64,000 bases of DNA from Bacillota bacterium (GTDB lineage Bacteria > Bacillota > Clostridia > Ch29): positions 62,001 through 126,000 of the forward strand of contig JABVCK010000020.1 of assembly GCA_013540605.1 (NCBI GenBank). Direction: 5' to 3'. Shown piece by piece: positions 46,185 through 54,754 of the stretch. Under the pieces are notes generated by a model. That model was not told where the DNA came from and did not search any database. It worked only from the letters and a program-made list of their open reading frames with translations. How positions within the stretch are numbered: the stretch's first letter is position 1; the number at the start of each line of letters is the position of its first letter. The position numbers and the translations under genes were made by a program.

Positions 46185-46359
46185 GGGTAGAGTATAACAT
46201 ATTATATTTTCTATGTCCAGTGTTATCAGCAAATATTTGTATTAAGGTTGCCACTACGGTTTTTGGGATTTTTGATCACCCCTAACCTGAAAGTGCCGGT
46301 ATTATAGGATTTTTGTTATAGGTTCAGACGAAAATTGGGGGGTAACTGATAAACTCAGG
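45370..46359 (-). mobile_element. Internally deleted IS1634-type element with intact ends
   Basis: A perfect 16-bp inverted repeat, CCTGAGTTTATCAGTT at 45370-45385 and its complement at 46344-46359, bounds 990 bp holding only the 5' half of a transposase gene. The 3' half has been deleted while both ends remain, so it could be moved by a transposase in trans. No target duplication is evident. On the far side an RBS and ATG at 46392 lead into the element, so it may have cut a small reading frame. Confidence 0.85.
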
Positions 46360-46551
46360 TGGCAGGGTAGGATTGGTGTAATGACTATCCATGTCGTAAC
46401 TCCTTTCGTAACTATAATTAATACCGGACATTCGGCATAGATTTATTTTACGATAGAGTTACACACCATACATTATCCGAAAAGTTTTGTTTTGCATGTA
46501 TATAAATGGATGATAAACACATTTTTACTCGGATAAGCATTTCTCTCGGAT

Positions 46552-46659
46552 AATTCAGATTCCACGTCACCATGGACACCCTTGCCTTTGGCTAATGGTT
46601 CCCACTGTCAAGCCCATGGCGGACTTTCACCGCCAAGCTACCGCTCATGCCGGGCGCAC
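46552..46659 (-). other. Group II intron 5' fragment
   Basis: On the minus strand the sequence begins with the intron 5' consensus GTGCG and continues GCCCGGCATG, GGCGGTGAAAGTCCGCC, GGGCTTG, GTGGGAACC and GCCAAAGGCAAGGGTGTCC, which I recognise as the start of domain I of a bacterial group II intron. After about 108 bases the match stops. No reverse transcriptase gene is nearby. It begins 8 bases behind the stem of an intrinsic terminator, the preferred site of class C introns. Confidence 0.75.
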
Positions 46660-46666
46660 AATAAAA

Positions 46667-46699
46667 ACAGGATTATACGTCAGTGGCGTATAACCCTGT
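46667..46699 (-). terminator. Intrinsic terminator, intron target
   Basis: ACAGGGTTATACG/CGTATAATCCTGT stem (one G-U pair) with a 7-base loop, followed on the minus strand by TTTTTATT. It is the second hairpin behind the hydro-lyase operon. Confidence 0.85.
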
Positions 46700-46744
46700 G
46701 TCTTTTATCATGCGAGTAAATCTATAAGCCGAGTTATAGAACCT

Positions 46745-46793
46745 CTTGCCAAAAGCCTAGTAAAAATAATGCTTACAAAAGACTTTTGGCAAG
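46745..46793 (-). terminator. Hairpin directly behind the hydro-lyase operon
   Basis: CTTGCCAAAAG and CTTTTGGCAAG form a perfect 11-bp stem with a 27-base AT-rich loop, 21 bases behind the last stop. No long T run follows, so it may be an mRNA-stabilising or processing structure, with true termination at 46667-46699. The rest of 46360-46551 holds no gene that I can support. Confidence 0.6.
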
Positions 46794-46813
46794 GGGTTGT
46801 GGAAAAAGCTTAT

Positions 46814-47437
46814 TTAGTAAAGCTTAGTGTATTGAAAATCTTTAGGAATTGAAAGCATCTCATAAGCCTTTTCTTTATTCTCACCGATGATAACATCAAG
46901 TCTGTTGTATAGATTGTTGCCTTCACAATCAATATCTACAACAAAGGGACCCAGCTTATCCAACTGCATATGCCAAGATGCCTCAATTGATCCTAGTTCA
47001 TCAAAAAGGTAGACATCCTCTATTTTAATAGAATCCACCCACAGGTTTGGACTAACGCATTGGGGAGAAACATGAACACATTTTTTTTCTTTCATCATGG
47101 CAGCAGTTTTCTCACCCATGGTGGTTTTGCCAACAATCATTTTTAGATTCCAGTCAGCAACCGATTGTGCGCCCCATTTCTCGAAACGAATACTGGAAGT
47201 TGGCATGAACGAAACCAGTTCCCATTTACCTTGTTCCTTTATAACAATAGGGCCTACATGAATCAAGCAGTTCCTATCTTTGGTTGAGAAAGGTAATGTG
47301 TGACCTTCATCAAAAATATACCTCTGTAGCCGCGAGCGGCAAGTAAAAATCGGACCGCTTATATAAACCAGATCATTCAACTTTAAATCTTCCGTATCCT
47401 CATTTTTTAAAGGAATATTCAAATAATGCACTGCCAT
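46814..47437 (-). CDS. Class I fumarase/tartrate dehydratase-like hydro-lyase, beta subunit
   Basis: 207 residues from the ATG at 47437 behind AAGGGAG. It aligns with the beta (C-terminal) domain: LKLNDLVYISGPIFTCRSR, GPIVIKEQGKWELVSFMPTSS, VGKTTMGEKTAAMMKEKKCVHVS in short segments. The usual catalytic TGRDxAHKR of fumarase and tartrate dehydratase is replaced by a TCRSRLQRY stretch, with no His in the expected place. So the substrate or the acid-base chemistry may differ. It is the last gene of the AtuA/DUF4387/TRAP operon, four bases behind the alpha gene. Confidence 0.85.
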   Translation of the reverse strand: MAVHYLNIPLKNEDTEDLKLNDLVYISGPIFTCRSRLQRYIFDEGHTLPFSTKDRNCLIHVGPIVIKEQGKWELVSFMPTSSIRFEKWGAQSVADWNLKMIVGKTTMGEKTAAMMKEKKCVHVSPQCVSPNLWVDSIKIEDVYLFDELGSIEASWHMQLDKLGPFVVDIDCEGNNLYNRLDVIIGENKEKAYEMLSIPKDFQYTKLY

Positions 47438-47441
47438 ATGA

Positions 47442-48359
47442 TTATCTCCCTTCAAACCAATTTGGACTATCTAAAGCTTCAACCTTATTATCATTGTATA
47501 TTCTACTAGTGGCACGGCGGGCAACCATGCAATTACTGCTAGTTGCCACAGCAATACCGGCAATATGTGTATAGGCATATTCGACATTTACAGCAAACAC
47601 TGAGACCTTCCCTCCAGTTCCCATAGCACCAATTCCTAAGTTATTTAGAGCCTCATATAATTCGTCTTCAATTTTATGAATCATGGGTTCTGGATGAACC
47701 GAGCCAATGGTCCTAAGACAGGCAGCTTCCTTAGCCAGGTTGGCAGCCACATTGGCGGTGCCGCCGATACCAACACCTAAAATAGAAGGTGGACAAATAG
47801 CACCAGCACGCGTAGAAGCAATGTAGCAATCGATAATAAATTTTTCAATACCAGTGATACCATCTGCGAAGGCAATTACCCTATGTCGCGTACCGCCGAA
47901 GCATTCGGAGCCGCCACCTTTGGCAACATAGGTAACCTCAATATTTGTGCCGTTAACAAACTTATACGTAAAAGCAGGAATATTCATGCCCACATTATCG
48001 CCAGGGTCATACCCAGTCAAGGGATGCTTCATAGTTGCCCGAAGATAACCTTGTTTGGTTGCCTTTTTTACAGCCTCTCTTGTGGCTTCCTCCAAAGCCA
48101 TGAAACCACCCTCTAACTCACATTCATTACCAACTTTGAAGTAAAAAAGTGGCCAGCCAGTGTCTGGACAAGCAGGGTTATCCTTTTCAACAGACAACTC
48201 AATGCTTTTTAGTGTTTTTTCCAAGCCTTCCTTGGCCGCTGAAGCAGTTTCTATAGCAATCGATCGTTCAAAAGCTTCTTTAACATCTTTTGAGATTACC
48301 GTAGCACCTTTCTTGATGGTTTCAAAGATAACCTCTTGATACAATTCTCTTTTAATCAA
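47442..48359 (-). CDS. Class I fumarase/tartrate dehydratase-like hydro-lyase, alpha subunit
   Basis: 305 residues behind GGAGG. It holds the 4Fe-4S cluster domain of oxygen-labile hydro-lyases: the cluster cysteines are likely those in NPACPDTGWP, GGGSECFGG and AICPPSILGVGIGGT. It adds or removes water on a 2-hydroxy dicarboxylate such as malate, tartrate or a methylated relative. The complete alpha/beta pair is kept together and coupled. The presence of AtuA and DUF4387 genes in the same operon points to a substrate other than plain fumarate. Confidence 0.9.
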   Translation of the reverse strand: MIKRELYQEVIFETIKKGATVISKDVKEAFERSIAIETASAAKEGLEKTLKSIELSVEKDNPACPDTGWPLFYFKVGNECELEGGFMALEEATREAVKKATKQGYLRATMKHPLTGYDPGDNVGMNIPAFTYKFVNGTNIEVTYVAKGGGSECFGGTRHRVIAFADGITGIEKFIIDCYIASTRAGAICPPSILGVGIGGTANVAANLAKEAACLRTIGSVHPEPMIHKIEDELYEALNNLGIGAMGTGGKVSVFAVNVEYAYTHIAGIAVATSSNCMVARRATSRIYNDNKVEALDSPNWFEGR

Positions 48360-48408
48360 GTTATTAGCCTCCTTAAAAATATAGATAAAGTTTAGGACAC
48401 GAATTGCC

Positions 48409-48717
48409 TTAAGGAATCATCACATTGGATAGCGGAACATGCTGCTGGCAGCCGTAAACATCCGTATCTAACAAGGAGCCACTGATTTCCTTACGAGGAA
48501 TGGTTATCTTTAGAGATGTAACTATATCATACGTTATTATTGATACATCCTTAGGATTTACATCGTAAATATCCGCAATCAAATCCTGAGTTAATACACC
48601 CGAGTTCTTCACCCTTTCATAATCCTCTTGGTTATCAAACATTACATCAAAGGTTACAAATAAAGGTCCTGCATTTTTGCTTCGTAGTATGGTAGCCAAA
48701 TCAATTAATCTGGCCAT
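48409..48717 (-). CDS. DUF4387 family protein
   Basis: 102 residues from the ATG at 48717, which lies one base behind the AtuA stop; GTG at 48729 is an alternative. The family signature is clear: LATILRSKNAGPLFVTFDVM near the start and SGSLLDTDVYGCQQHVPLSN near the end. DUF4387 genes usually stand next to AtuA/DUF1446 genes or are fused to them, as here. The biochemical role is unknown; a small partner subunit of AtuA is the natural inference. Confidence 0.9.
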   Translation of the reverse strand: MARLIDLATILRSKNAGPLFVTFDVMFDNQEDYERVKNSGVLTQDLIADIYDVNPKDVSIITYDIVTSLKITIPRKEISGSLLDTDVYGCQQHVPLSNVMIP

Positions 48718-48718
48718 T

Positions 48719-50068
48719 TTATTCACCAACCTTTACATAGTTAATCGAAGATGTCTCACAAAGATCATCTACTTTGGCCAAATGATATATTCCAAAAGTA
48801 TAAACTGGTCCACAGATGATATCGGAAGGTGAATAGGGAAAGGCGAGATTGCCGGCTGTACTTTTACGTCCCTGATAATCTGTATGTAGCAACCGTGCCC
48901 TAGCGAGAGCACAGATAGTGTTAGCAATATTCTGAGTCTTAGCTACTACATCCACAATAATTCCCAGATTACAACTTGGAGTATGTTGGGGGATACTATC
49001 TGGTAAGGCCTCTCCATACTTACGCAAAGTAATAACATAATCTTCGGAAGATATCTTGCCTTTCATATTACTAGCGATAAATTCTTTAGCTTCACCAAAA
49101 ATGGTATCTACTCGTTTAATGGTTTCCGGGTCATTAATTCCAGCAATAGTAATAGTCCTATATCCAGCCAGCATCGTTCCTTCTAGTTTCAAAGTCTTTA
49201 CCTCTGCTTCTATAAACTGGCTGTTGGCAACCCGAACTGCTCGATCCGAAATCTGCTCATACCGAGTTTCTTTTAGATCGATAACTCCATCTGGCTCATA
49301 GATATAATAAGGATTGTTTTGCTCATACATAGTATGAGCCGCTACTCTCTCGATAGTACAGCGACGGATGGGGTTTGCCGGTTCCAATGTAAAGCTGTCT
49401 TTTTCTATTTCGGCCACCATAATATCTGATGCTGCCATGGGGATTGAGCATAATGCACCACATTCTATAATCTTTGCCATATGGAAGGCTAGACCCCAAT
49501 CCATCCCAGCCTTAATTGCAGGAGCTGCAAAAATAGCCGTATCACAGGACCTACCCGCCAAAATCACATCTGCATCCGATTCCAGAGCTTTTAAGTATGG
49601 GTCTATACCAATCTGAGAAACGATACGGTTGCAACGGTCTATTATTTCCTCCGTTAACTCTAATCCTGGTCCCATATTAATAATTTTACCGGCTCGCAGT
49701 TTTTCTTTGACATATTCCCTTGTAACTTCACTTTGGATTATTGCCATTTTAAAGCTAAGTTTTTGTTCGATAGCAATTTCTTCAATAATTTCCCTCATCC
49801 ATTGAACATGTACATTACCGCCTGAGCCTCCCGCAGTACCGATGATTAATGGAATTTTCTTATTTAAGGCATATGGCAAAACCAGTTCCACATCTCGTTT
49901 TACTGCATCACGGTTGGTAAATGAGGTTCCATTACCAAGGTAGAAAGGCCCTGGGTCCGAAGAACCAGCATCAACTCCTATATAATCAATATCCATGGTC
50001 ATAGCTCGTTCTAATCCTTCAATGGCATATCCATAGCCTAATAAACCATTTAGAGAAACGATTTTCAT
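48719..50068 (-). CDS. Acyclic terpene utilisation AtuA family protein (DUF1446)
   Basis: 449 residues. Family features: IDYIGVDAGSSDPGPFYLGNG near 30, IGTAGGSGGNVHVQW near 95, INMGPGLELTEEIIDRC near 155, DVILAGRSCDTAIFAAPAIKAG near 205 in pieces. AtuA is required for citronellol/geraniol breakdown in Pseudomonas, but most homologues lie in other catabolic loci and no reaction is firmly known. Here it sits between a TRAP transporter and a hydro-lyase with its usual partner DUF4387, suggesting a step in dicarboxylate or hydroxyacid breakdown. Confidence 0.9.
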   Translation of the reverse strand: MKIVSLNGLLGYGYAIEGLERAMTMDIDYIGVDAGSSDPGPFYLGNGTSFTNRDAVKRDVELVLPYALNKKIPLIIGTAGGSGGNVHVQWMREIIEEIAIEQKLSFKMAIIQSEVTREYVKEKLRAGKIINMGPGLELTEEIIDRCNRIVSQIGIDPYLKALESDADVILAGRSCDTAIFAAPAIKAGMDWGLAFHMAKIIECGALCSIPMAASDIMVAEIEKDSFTLEPANPIRRCTIERVAAHTMYEQNNPYYIYEPDGVIDLKETRYEQISDRAVRVANSQFIEAEVKTLKLEGTMLAGYRTITIAGINDPETIKRVDTIFGEAKEFIASNMKGKISSEDYVITLRKYGEALPDSIPQHTPSCNLGIIVDVVAKTQNIANTICALARARLLHTDYQGRKSTAGNLAFPYSPSDIICGPVYTFGIYHLAKVDDLCETSSINYVKVGE

Positions 50069-50092
50069 ATTAAGACTCTCCTTCTACAATCA

Positions 50093-51367
50093 TTATTTCA
50101 TCAAATTTGGCAAAAACATTGTGAATGCTGGTACATAGGTAATAAAAACCAGCAAAACCAACAATAAGATCAAATAAGGCATGACATGTTTAATGACGTT
50201 TTCAACAGGTACCTTACCGATAGAACCAGCTATGTAAAGGTCTACACCTACCGGTGGTGTAATATAGCCGATAGACAAATTGACAATCATCAAAGCACCC
50301 AAAAAAATTGGATCAATGCCATAACCTACAGCCACAGGTAACAAGATAGGTGCTAAAATTGAAACTGCACCTGAACCGGTAACCAAACAACCCGTAACCA
50401 GTAAAAGTAGATTAACCAATATCAAGAATATAACTTTGCTGTCTCCTAGAGATGCACTCAATTCACCCAATAGATGCGGAACTCGAGCGTTGGTCAGAAC
50501 CCAGCTAAACCCGGCAGCAGTCTGCATAACGAACAATACCACTGCTGTATTTACAATTGATTTCAATAAAACCTCTTTCATCACTTTCCAAGGCAAAGCT
50601 TTGTCTTTAAACTTTGTTAGTATATAGGCATAAACTGCGGCCACTACAGAAGCTTCGTTAGGAGTAAATACTCCCCCATAAATACCGCCTAGGACAATCG
50701 CTGGCATAATAAGTACAAATATCCCTTCCCTTGTTGTCTCCCATAACTTTTTCAGGCTAAATTCCTGTATTTGACCAAAATTATTTTTTTTGGATATAAA
50801 ATAACTCAGTACACACATGGCCGCACTCATGAGAATTCCGGGAGCAATACCAGCAGCAAAAAGCTTTCTAACAGAGGTACCGGTTACTACACCATAAACC
50901 ACCAAAGTTACGCTGGGAGGAATTACAATACCTGTAATACCAGATGAAGCGATGACACCCGAAGAATAATCTCTCGGATACCCTCTTTGCTCCATTTTCC
51001 CTATCATAATCGTGCCGATGGAAGCACAAGTTGCAGCTGAGGAACCAGAAAGAGCGGAAAAAAAACCAGCTGCCACACCACCGGCAATAGCCAATCCACC
51101 TCTTATATGTCCAACCAACGCTTCAGCCCAACTGATCAATTTCTCCGTCATGGTACCTTTGCACATTATTTCGCCAGAAAGCATAAAAAACAGTATTGCC
51201 ATTACTGTAAACGTATTAATTTGAGTCATCATCCTTTGCACCATCATGAACAAAGGGATTTCATCAAGAACTAAAGTAACTGCTGTAGCAATGCCTAATC
51301 CAGCTGCTACCGGCACAGAGAGGCAGATTGTGACAGCAAACACCAGCAATAAGATGATTGCAGTCAT
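50093..51367 (-). CDS. dctM: TRAP transporter large permease DctM
   Basis: 424 residues with twelve or so membrane segments and DctM signatures: TEKLISWAEALVGHIRGGLA, SGSSAATCASIGTIM, GVIASSGITGIVIPPSVTLVVYG, SIGYITPPVGVDLYIAGS in short stretches. It is the transport channel for an organic acid using the sodium gradient. Its start overlaps the DctQ stop by four bases, and AtuA begins 25 bases downstream. Confidence 0.95.
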   Translation of the reverse strand: MTAIILLLVFAVTICLSVPVAAGLGIATAVTLVLDEIPLFMMVQRMMTQINTFTVMAILFFMLSGEIMCKGTMTEKLISWAEALVGHIRGGLAIAGGVAAGFFSALSGSSAATCASIGTIMIGKMEQRGYPRDYSSGVIASSGITGIVIPPSVTLVVYGVVTGTSVRKLFAAGIAPGILMSAAMCVLSYFISKKNNFGQIQEFSLKKLWETTREGIFVLIMPAIVLGGIYGGVFTPNEASVVAAVYAYILTKFKDKALPWKVMKEVLLKSIVNTAVVLFVMQTAAGFSWVLTNARVPHLLGELSASLGDSKVIFLILVNLLLLVTGCLVTGSGAVSILAPILLPVAVGYGIDPIFLGALMIVNLSIGYITPPVGVDLYIAGSIGKVPVENVIKHVMPYLILLLVLLVFITYVPAFTMFLPNLMK

Positions 51368-51846
51368 TCTGTTACCCCCTTTAGCTTATTCAAACAATTA
51401 TATAAATTCTCAACAAAAACCAAGATACTTAAAGCGGCCCCGAAGGGAATACAGGCGTAAAACAAAGCCATAGACCACTCTAGATACTCAGAAACCTGTC
51501 GTATTCCCATTTGGGTCATCTGGGTACCAGCTTTGATGACTACAACCATGAAACCTATTAGAAGAGTATTGACTAAAACCTCTAAATAGATTCTATTATT
51601 GTTTGACAATTTATTAGCCAGGTAAGTAATACCCATATGTGCCTTTTTTCGAAAAGCTAGAGCACTGCCAATTGATACTACCCAAACAAAGGCTAGTCGG
51701 GTAATCTCATCCAGCCCGGCATAAGAAAACTTTAGAAAATAACGCATCATCAGTTGAATAAAAGCCACAGTTGTCAATGCATATAGCAATATAGCGATAG
51801 TATTTTCCAGTCCTTTAAACAAAGCTTCATTGAATTTTGTTATCAT
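51364..51846 (-). CDS. dctQ: TRAP transporter small permease DctQ
   Basis: 160 residues with four membrane segments and the family pattern YAGLDEITRLAFVWVVSIGSALAFRKKAHMG read in parts (GLDEITRL, FRKKAHMGI). It helps the large permease bind the solute-loaded receptor. Coupled by ATGA overlap to dctM and 28 bases behind dctP. Confidence 0.93.
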   Translation of the reverse strand: MITKFNEALFKGLENTIAILLYALTTVAFIQLMMRYFLKFSYAGLDEITRLAFVWVVSIGSALAFRKKAHMGITYLANKLSNNNRIYLEVLVNTLLIGFMVVVIKAGTQMTQMGIRQVSEYLEWSMALFYACIPFGAALSILVFVENLYNCLNKLKGVTE

Positions 51847-51873
51847 CTAGCAAAAGTCTCCTTCCCAAATGCT

Positions 51874-52893
51874 CTATTTTATTGCCTGAATAGCAGAAAC
51901 AAGTTTGGGATCGCCATGCTTAGCCAATACAGGAGCTGTCATCTCCTGAATTTGGGCCAACACATCATCAGAAATTTCTGTAACAATAACACCCTCATCG
52001 ATCATTTGCTGCAGCGCTTCTTTGTCCATTTGCTTGTTCAATTCGCGCTGATAGTCTCTCGCCTCTTGGCAGGCTTCCATAATAATTTGCTGTTGTTCTG
52101 TTGTTAACTCGTTCCAGGTTTTTAGGCTCATTACAACTGGTTCAGCACCATATTGTACAGTCAGATTTGAAGAATAATATTTCTGGACTTCGTGAATTTT
52201 ACTTTCTACCATAGTAGAAGGAGGATTAAACTGAGCATCCGCAGTACCCTGAGACAGTGCGATATAGGTTTCACTCCAGGGTATGCTAATAGCACTAGCA
52301 CCCAAGGCCTCAATAGTTGCTGCAAGGCTGGCACCACCTGCATAACGGATTTTTAAGTTCTTTATATCATCCACACTTTGAATGTCTAGCTTATTATTGC
52401 TCAAATTCTTAAATCCGGTATCCCAGAAAGCTAAAAGTTTTAAGCCAACTTCCTCGCATAGAGGAGCATAGTATTCCATTCCTACGGTGTCTAAGGCTTT
52501 GAAAGCATGATCATAATCTCGGAACAGAAAAGGCAGATCTAGCGCACCCATTTCTGGGATAAAGCCTGATAAAGTAGCAGGTGCATTTAATACAAAGTCA
52601 ACAACACCAATTTGAGCTGCTTCGGTCATTTCCTTTTGATCTCCTAACTGAGAATTAGGATAAATCTCAATAATTAACTCTCCATTAGTTCTTTCTTTTA
52701 CTAATTCTGCAAATTTTTCTGAACCTAATTGCCAAGAATGGGTATCGCTAGACTTATGTCCTAACTTTAAGATGCGTGGTTCCACTTCTCCTTCGTTCGC
52801 TGTCTGGGGCTTACTCCCTCCACAGCCAGTCAATACTAAAGATAAGGCGAACACAAGAATTAAGATTACCGATAAACACTTACTTTTTTTCAT
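51874..52893 (-). CDS. dctP: TRAP transporter solute-binding lipoprotein DctP
   Basis: 339 residues from the ATG at 52893 behind AAAGGAGG. Lipobox LTGC at the end of a hydrophobic signal. Family pattern: KLGHKSSDTHSWQLGSEKFA, ERTNGELIIEIYPNSQLGDQ, LDLPFLFRDYDHAFKAL, LLAFWDTGFKNLSN, KIRYAGGASLAATIEALGAS in pieces. The Arg in KIRYAG is the usual carboxylate-binding residue, so the substrate is a carboxylic acid. It is the first transporter gene of the operon. Confidence 0.94.
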   Translation of the reverse strand: MKKSKCLSVILILVFALSLVLTGCGGSKPQTANEGEVEPRILKLGHKSSDTHSWQLGSEKFAELVKERTNGELIIEIYPNSQLGDQKEMTEAAQIGVVDFVLNAPATLSGFIPEMGALDLPFLFRDYDHAFKALDTVGMEYYAPLCEEVGLKLLAFWDTGFKNLSNNKLDIQSVDDIKNLKIRYAGGASLAATIEALGASAISIPWSETYIALSQGTADAQFNPPSTMVESKIHEVQKYYSSNLTVQYGAEPVVMSLKTWNELTTEQQQIIMEACQEARDYQRELNKQMDKEALQQMIDEGVIVTEISDDVLAQIQEMTAPVLAKHGDPKLVSAIQAIK

Positions 52894-53029
52894 TTTACTT
52901 CCTCCTTTTTTGGCAATTGCATTTTGCAATCGCCCATTATATTTTTTGTGAACACAGTATATCGAATTTCGGCTACAGGTGGTTTTTGAAATTACAATTT
53001 TATTGGCAACTCAACAAAGTAGTATTATG

Positions 53030-53100
53030 TAGATTACGATGAAAGAATCACACGGTAAACATATCCATGCAAATAACCATATAATCTGTAGTATTACATT
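53030..53100. repeat. Degenerate direct repeat, copy A
   Basis: This 71-base AT-rich segment between dctP and the VOC gene resembles 54649-54720: both begin TAGATTACGAT and share ATCACA, GGTAAA and ATATCCAT at equal spacing, roughly three quarters identical. It may be a remnant of an insertion end or a shared control site flanking the VOC-gntR pair. Confidence 0.7.
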
Positions 53101-53102
53101 AG

Positions 53103-53495
53103 CTAATCCTTCTCAATAATCTGATTAATAAACCCAAAGCCGTATGCATTATTAAGATCCGCTATCGTCCAATCACCAACATTACTCTTTCTAGACTCAG
53201 ATAATGCCCCTTGGGGGAGAACTTCCCTAGCCTGCTGAATACTGTCAACCAGAAGAGCTATGTGATGAAACCCCTCTCCATTTTTACTAATAAAGCTGTT
53301 CAGGGGAGAGCCTTCAGAAGTAGGCGCCAAATATTCCAAAAAAGCGTCTCCCATTTTAAACAATACGGCCTCCATCTGGCGGTCCTTTATTTCTATCCTT
53401 CTATAGACCTTTAATCCATACGTTTTTTCCATTAGATTAATAATCTTATCCAATTCCCGAACGGCAAAAGCAATATGTTGAACCTGTTTGAACAT
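53103..53495 (-). CDS. VOC superfamily protein (methylmalonyl-CoA epimerase/glyoxalase-like)
   Basis: 130 residues from the ATG at 53495 behind AAGGAG; an upstream extension to 53639 has no RBS or similarity. Two beta-alpha-beta-beta-beta units: QVQHIAFAVRELDKIINLM with the first metal His, AFLEYLAP with a Glu, GFHHIALLVDSIQQAREVL with the second His, and a closing strand. Size and pattern fit methylmalonyl-CoA epimerase or lactoylglutathione lyase relatives. In this operon an epimerase step on a CoA or hydroxyacid intermediate is possible. It lies between gntR and dctP. Confidence 0.85.
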   Translation of the reverse strand: MFKQVQHIAFAVRELDKIINLMEKTYGLKVYRRIEIKDRQMEAVLFKMGDAFLEYLAPTSEGSPLNSFISKNGEGFHHIALLVDSIQQAREVLPQGALSESRKSNVGDWTIADLNNAYGFGFINQIIEKD

Positions 53496-53769
53496 AGAAT
53501 GTCGCTCCTTAACCTCTAAAGTTTTATGAAGCCTTGCTCTTCCTAACTTACACACTGGTATAGGTATACTGTATAGAACCATTGATATTACAGCGTTCCC
53601 AATGTGTGTTGAAGTTACTTTTTTGGTAAATGTCGTCAATTATTACATAGGCGACAATACAAAATCTTTTGTATTCTCGATTTCTTTGATAGAATAATTT
53701 CTATCAAGAAGCTCCAGCATGTATTGTGTCCCCTCATACTTTTATTACAAACCACCCCCTTGTACATTT

Positions 53770-54468
53770 CTAAATTTTTAGTCCCGATAGCAATGCCTCC
53801 TTTCCTTTTGTTAAGTGGTTTCTCATATGCTTCCCTACCAGTTGTTTGTTTCTGCTTTTTATAGCAGATATAATCTCTCTGTGTTCAATACACGATTCCT
53901 CAAAACGACCTTCTTTAACAAATGAAATGGATTGAAAAACCTGTATTTGAATCCAGATATCTCTGATTATCTTTTCCAGCCTATCGTTATTTGCAGCTTT
54001 GACAATATGCATATGCACATTTGAATTTGTGCGAATGATATTTATCTTATCGTTTGGTTTTGAGGTTTCCAGCTGAGTTTGAATTTCGTTGAGTATCGAA
54101 ATATCCTGGTCCGTCATATTGTCCACTGCTTTTTCGGCCGCCATCACTTCAAGGGCATATCTTACCTCCCATAAGTTGTCAATATCCTCCAGGGAAACTG
54201 GCGTAACCATAACTCCTTGATGTGACGTATAGGTCAGCAACCCCTCCGACTGCAGAATACGGTAGGCTTCACGCAAAGGGGTTCTACTAATATTTAACTC
54301 CTCACAAATGTCTTTCTCTCTCAGTTTGTCACCTGGCTTATAGTATCCATTTATCATAGCGTTACGCAAAAAACTGGCTATAGAAGCAGCAACCGATTCT
54401 TTTTTAAATTCTGGAATTGCCTCTGTTTTTTCTGCACCCAATCCATTGTCGAGGTTTAGTGAAGACAT
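53770..54468 (-). CDS. GntR-family regulator (FadR/FCD subfamily)
   Basis: 232 residues. Winged helix with REKDICEELNISRTPLREAYRIL at 50-75 and LLTYTSHQGVMVTPV, then an all-helical FCD domain (YALEVMAAEKAVDN; NVHMHIVKAANNDRLEKII; ESCIEHREIISAIKSRN) with the Asp/His metal-ligand pattern. It likely controls the hydro-lyase/AtuA/TRAP operon downstream and itself, with an organic acid effector. Three 14-bp repeats upstream may be its operators. Confidence 0.93.
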   Translation of the reverse strand: MSSLNLDNGLGAEKTEAIPEFKKESVAASIASFLRNAMINGYYKPGDKLREKDICEELNISRTPLREAYRILQSEGLLTYTSHQGVMVTPVSLEDIDNLWEVRYALEVMAAEKAVDNMTDQDISILNEIQTQLETSKPNDKINIIRTNSNVHMHIVKAANNDRLEKIIRDIWIQIQVFQSISFVKEGRFEESCIEHREIISAIKSRNKQLVGKHMRNHLTKGKEALLSGLKI

Positions 54469-54516
54469 ATTATCATTCTCCTTATTAATTATTTAACATC
54501 ACTTTTGAATTTTGTG

Positions 54517-54558
54517 TTTTGTATTATGTATTTTGTATTATGTATTTTGTATACATTA
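54517..54558. promoter_or_regulatory. Three 14-bp tandem repeats, candidate GntR operator
   Basis: TTTTGTATTATGTA occurs twice (54517-54530, 54531-54544), followed by the variant TTTTGTATACATTA (54545-54558), which contains the palindrome TGTATACA. They lie 49 bases upstream of the gntR start. GntR regulators bind short palindromes in such positions, so autoregulation is plausible. The remaining 54559-54754 is AT-rich without a gene. Confidence 0.55.
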
Positions 54559-54648
54559 TACTAAATAATTATTCGACCTATATATAAAAATTCCTGCTTG
54601 TTTTATAAACTTTTAAAAAAATATTTTTACTGAGAAATTATATTTATA

Positions 54649-54720
54649 TAGATTACGATAAAGGTATCACAAGGTAAAAATATCCATACCACAAACCATG
54701 CATTTTATTGTATTATGTTA
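54649..54720. repeat. Degenerate direct repeat, copy B
   Basis: Partner of 53030-53100. It lies just upstream of the IS630/IS1634 remnants. Together the copies bracket the VOC and gntR genes. Confidence 0.7.
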
Positions 54721-54754
54721 ACTATAAACATTTTATAGGATGGTGGTTAACACA

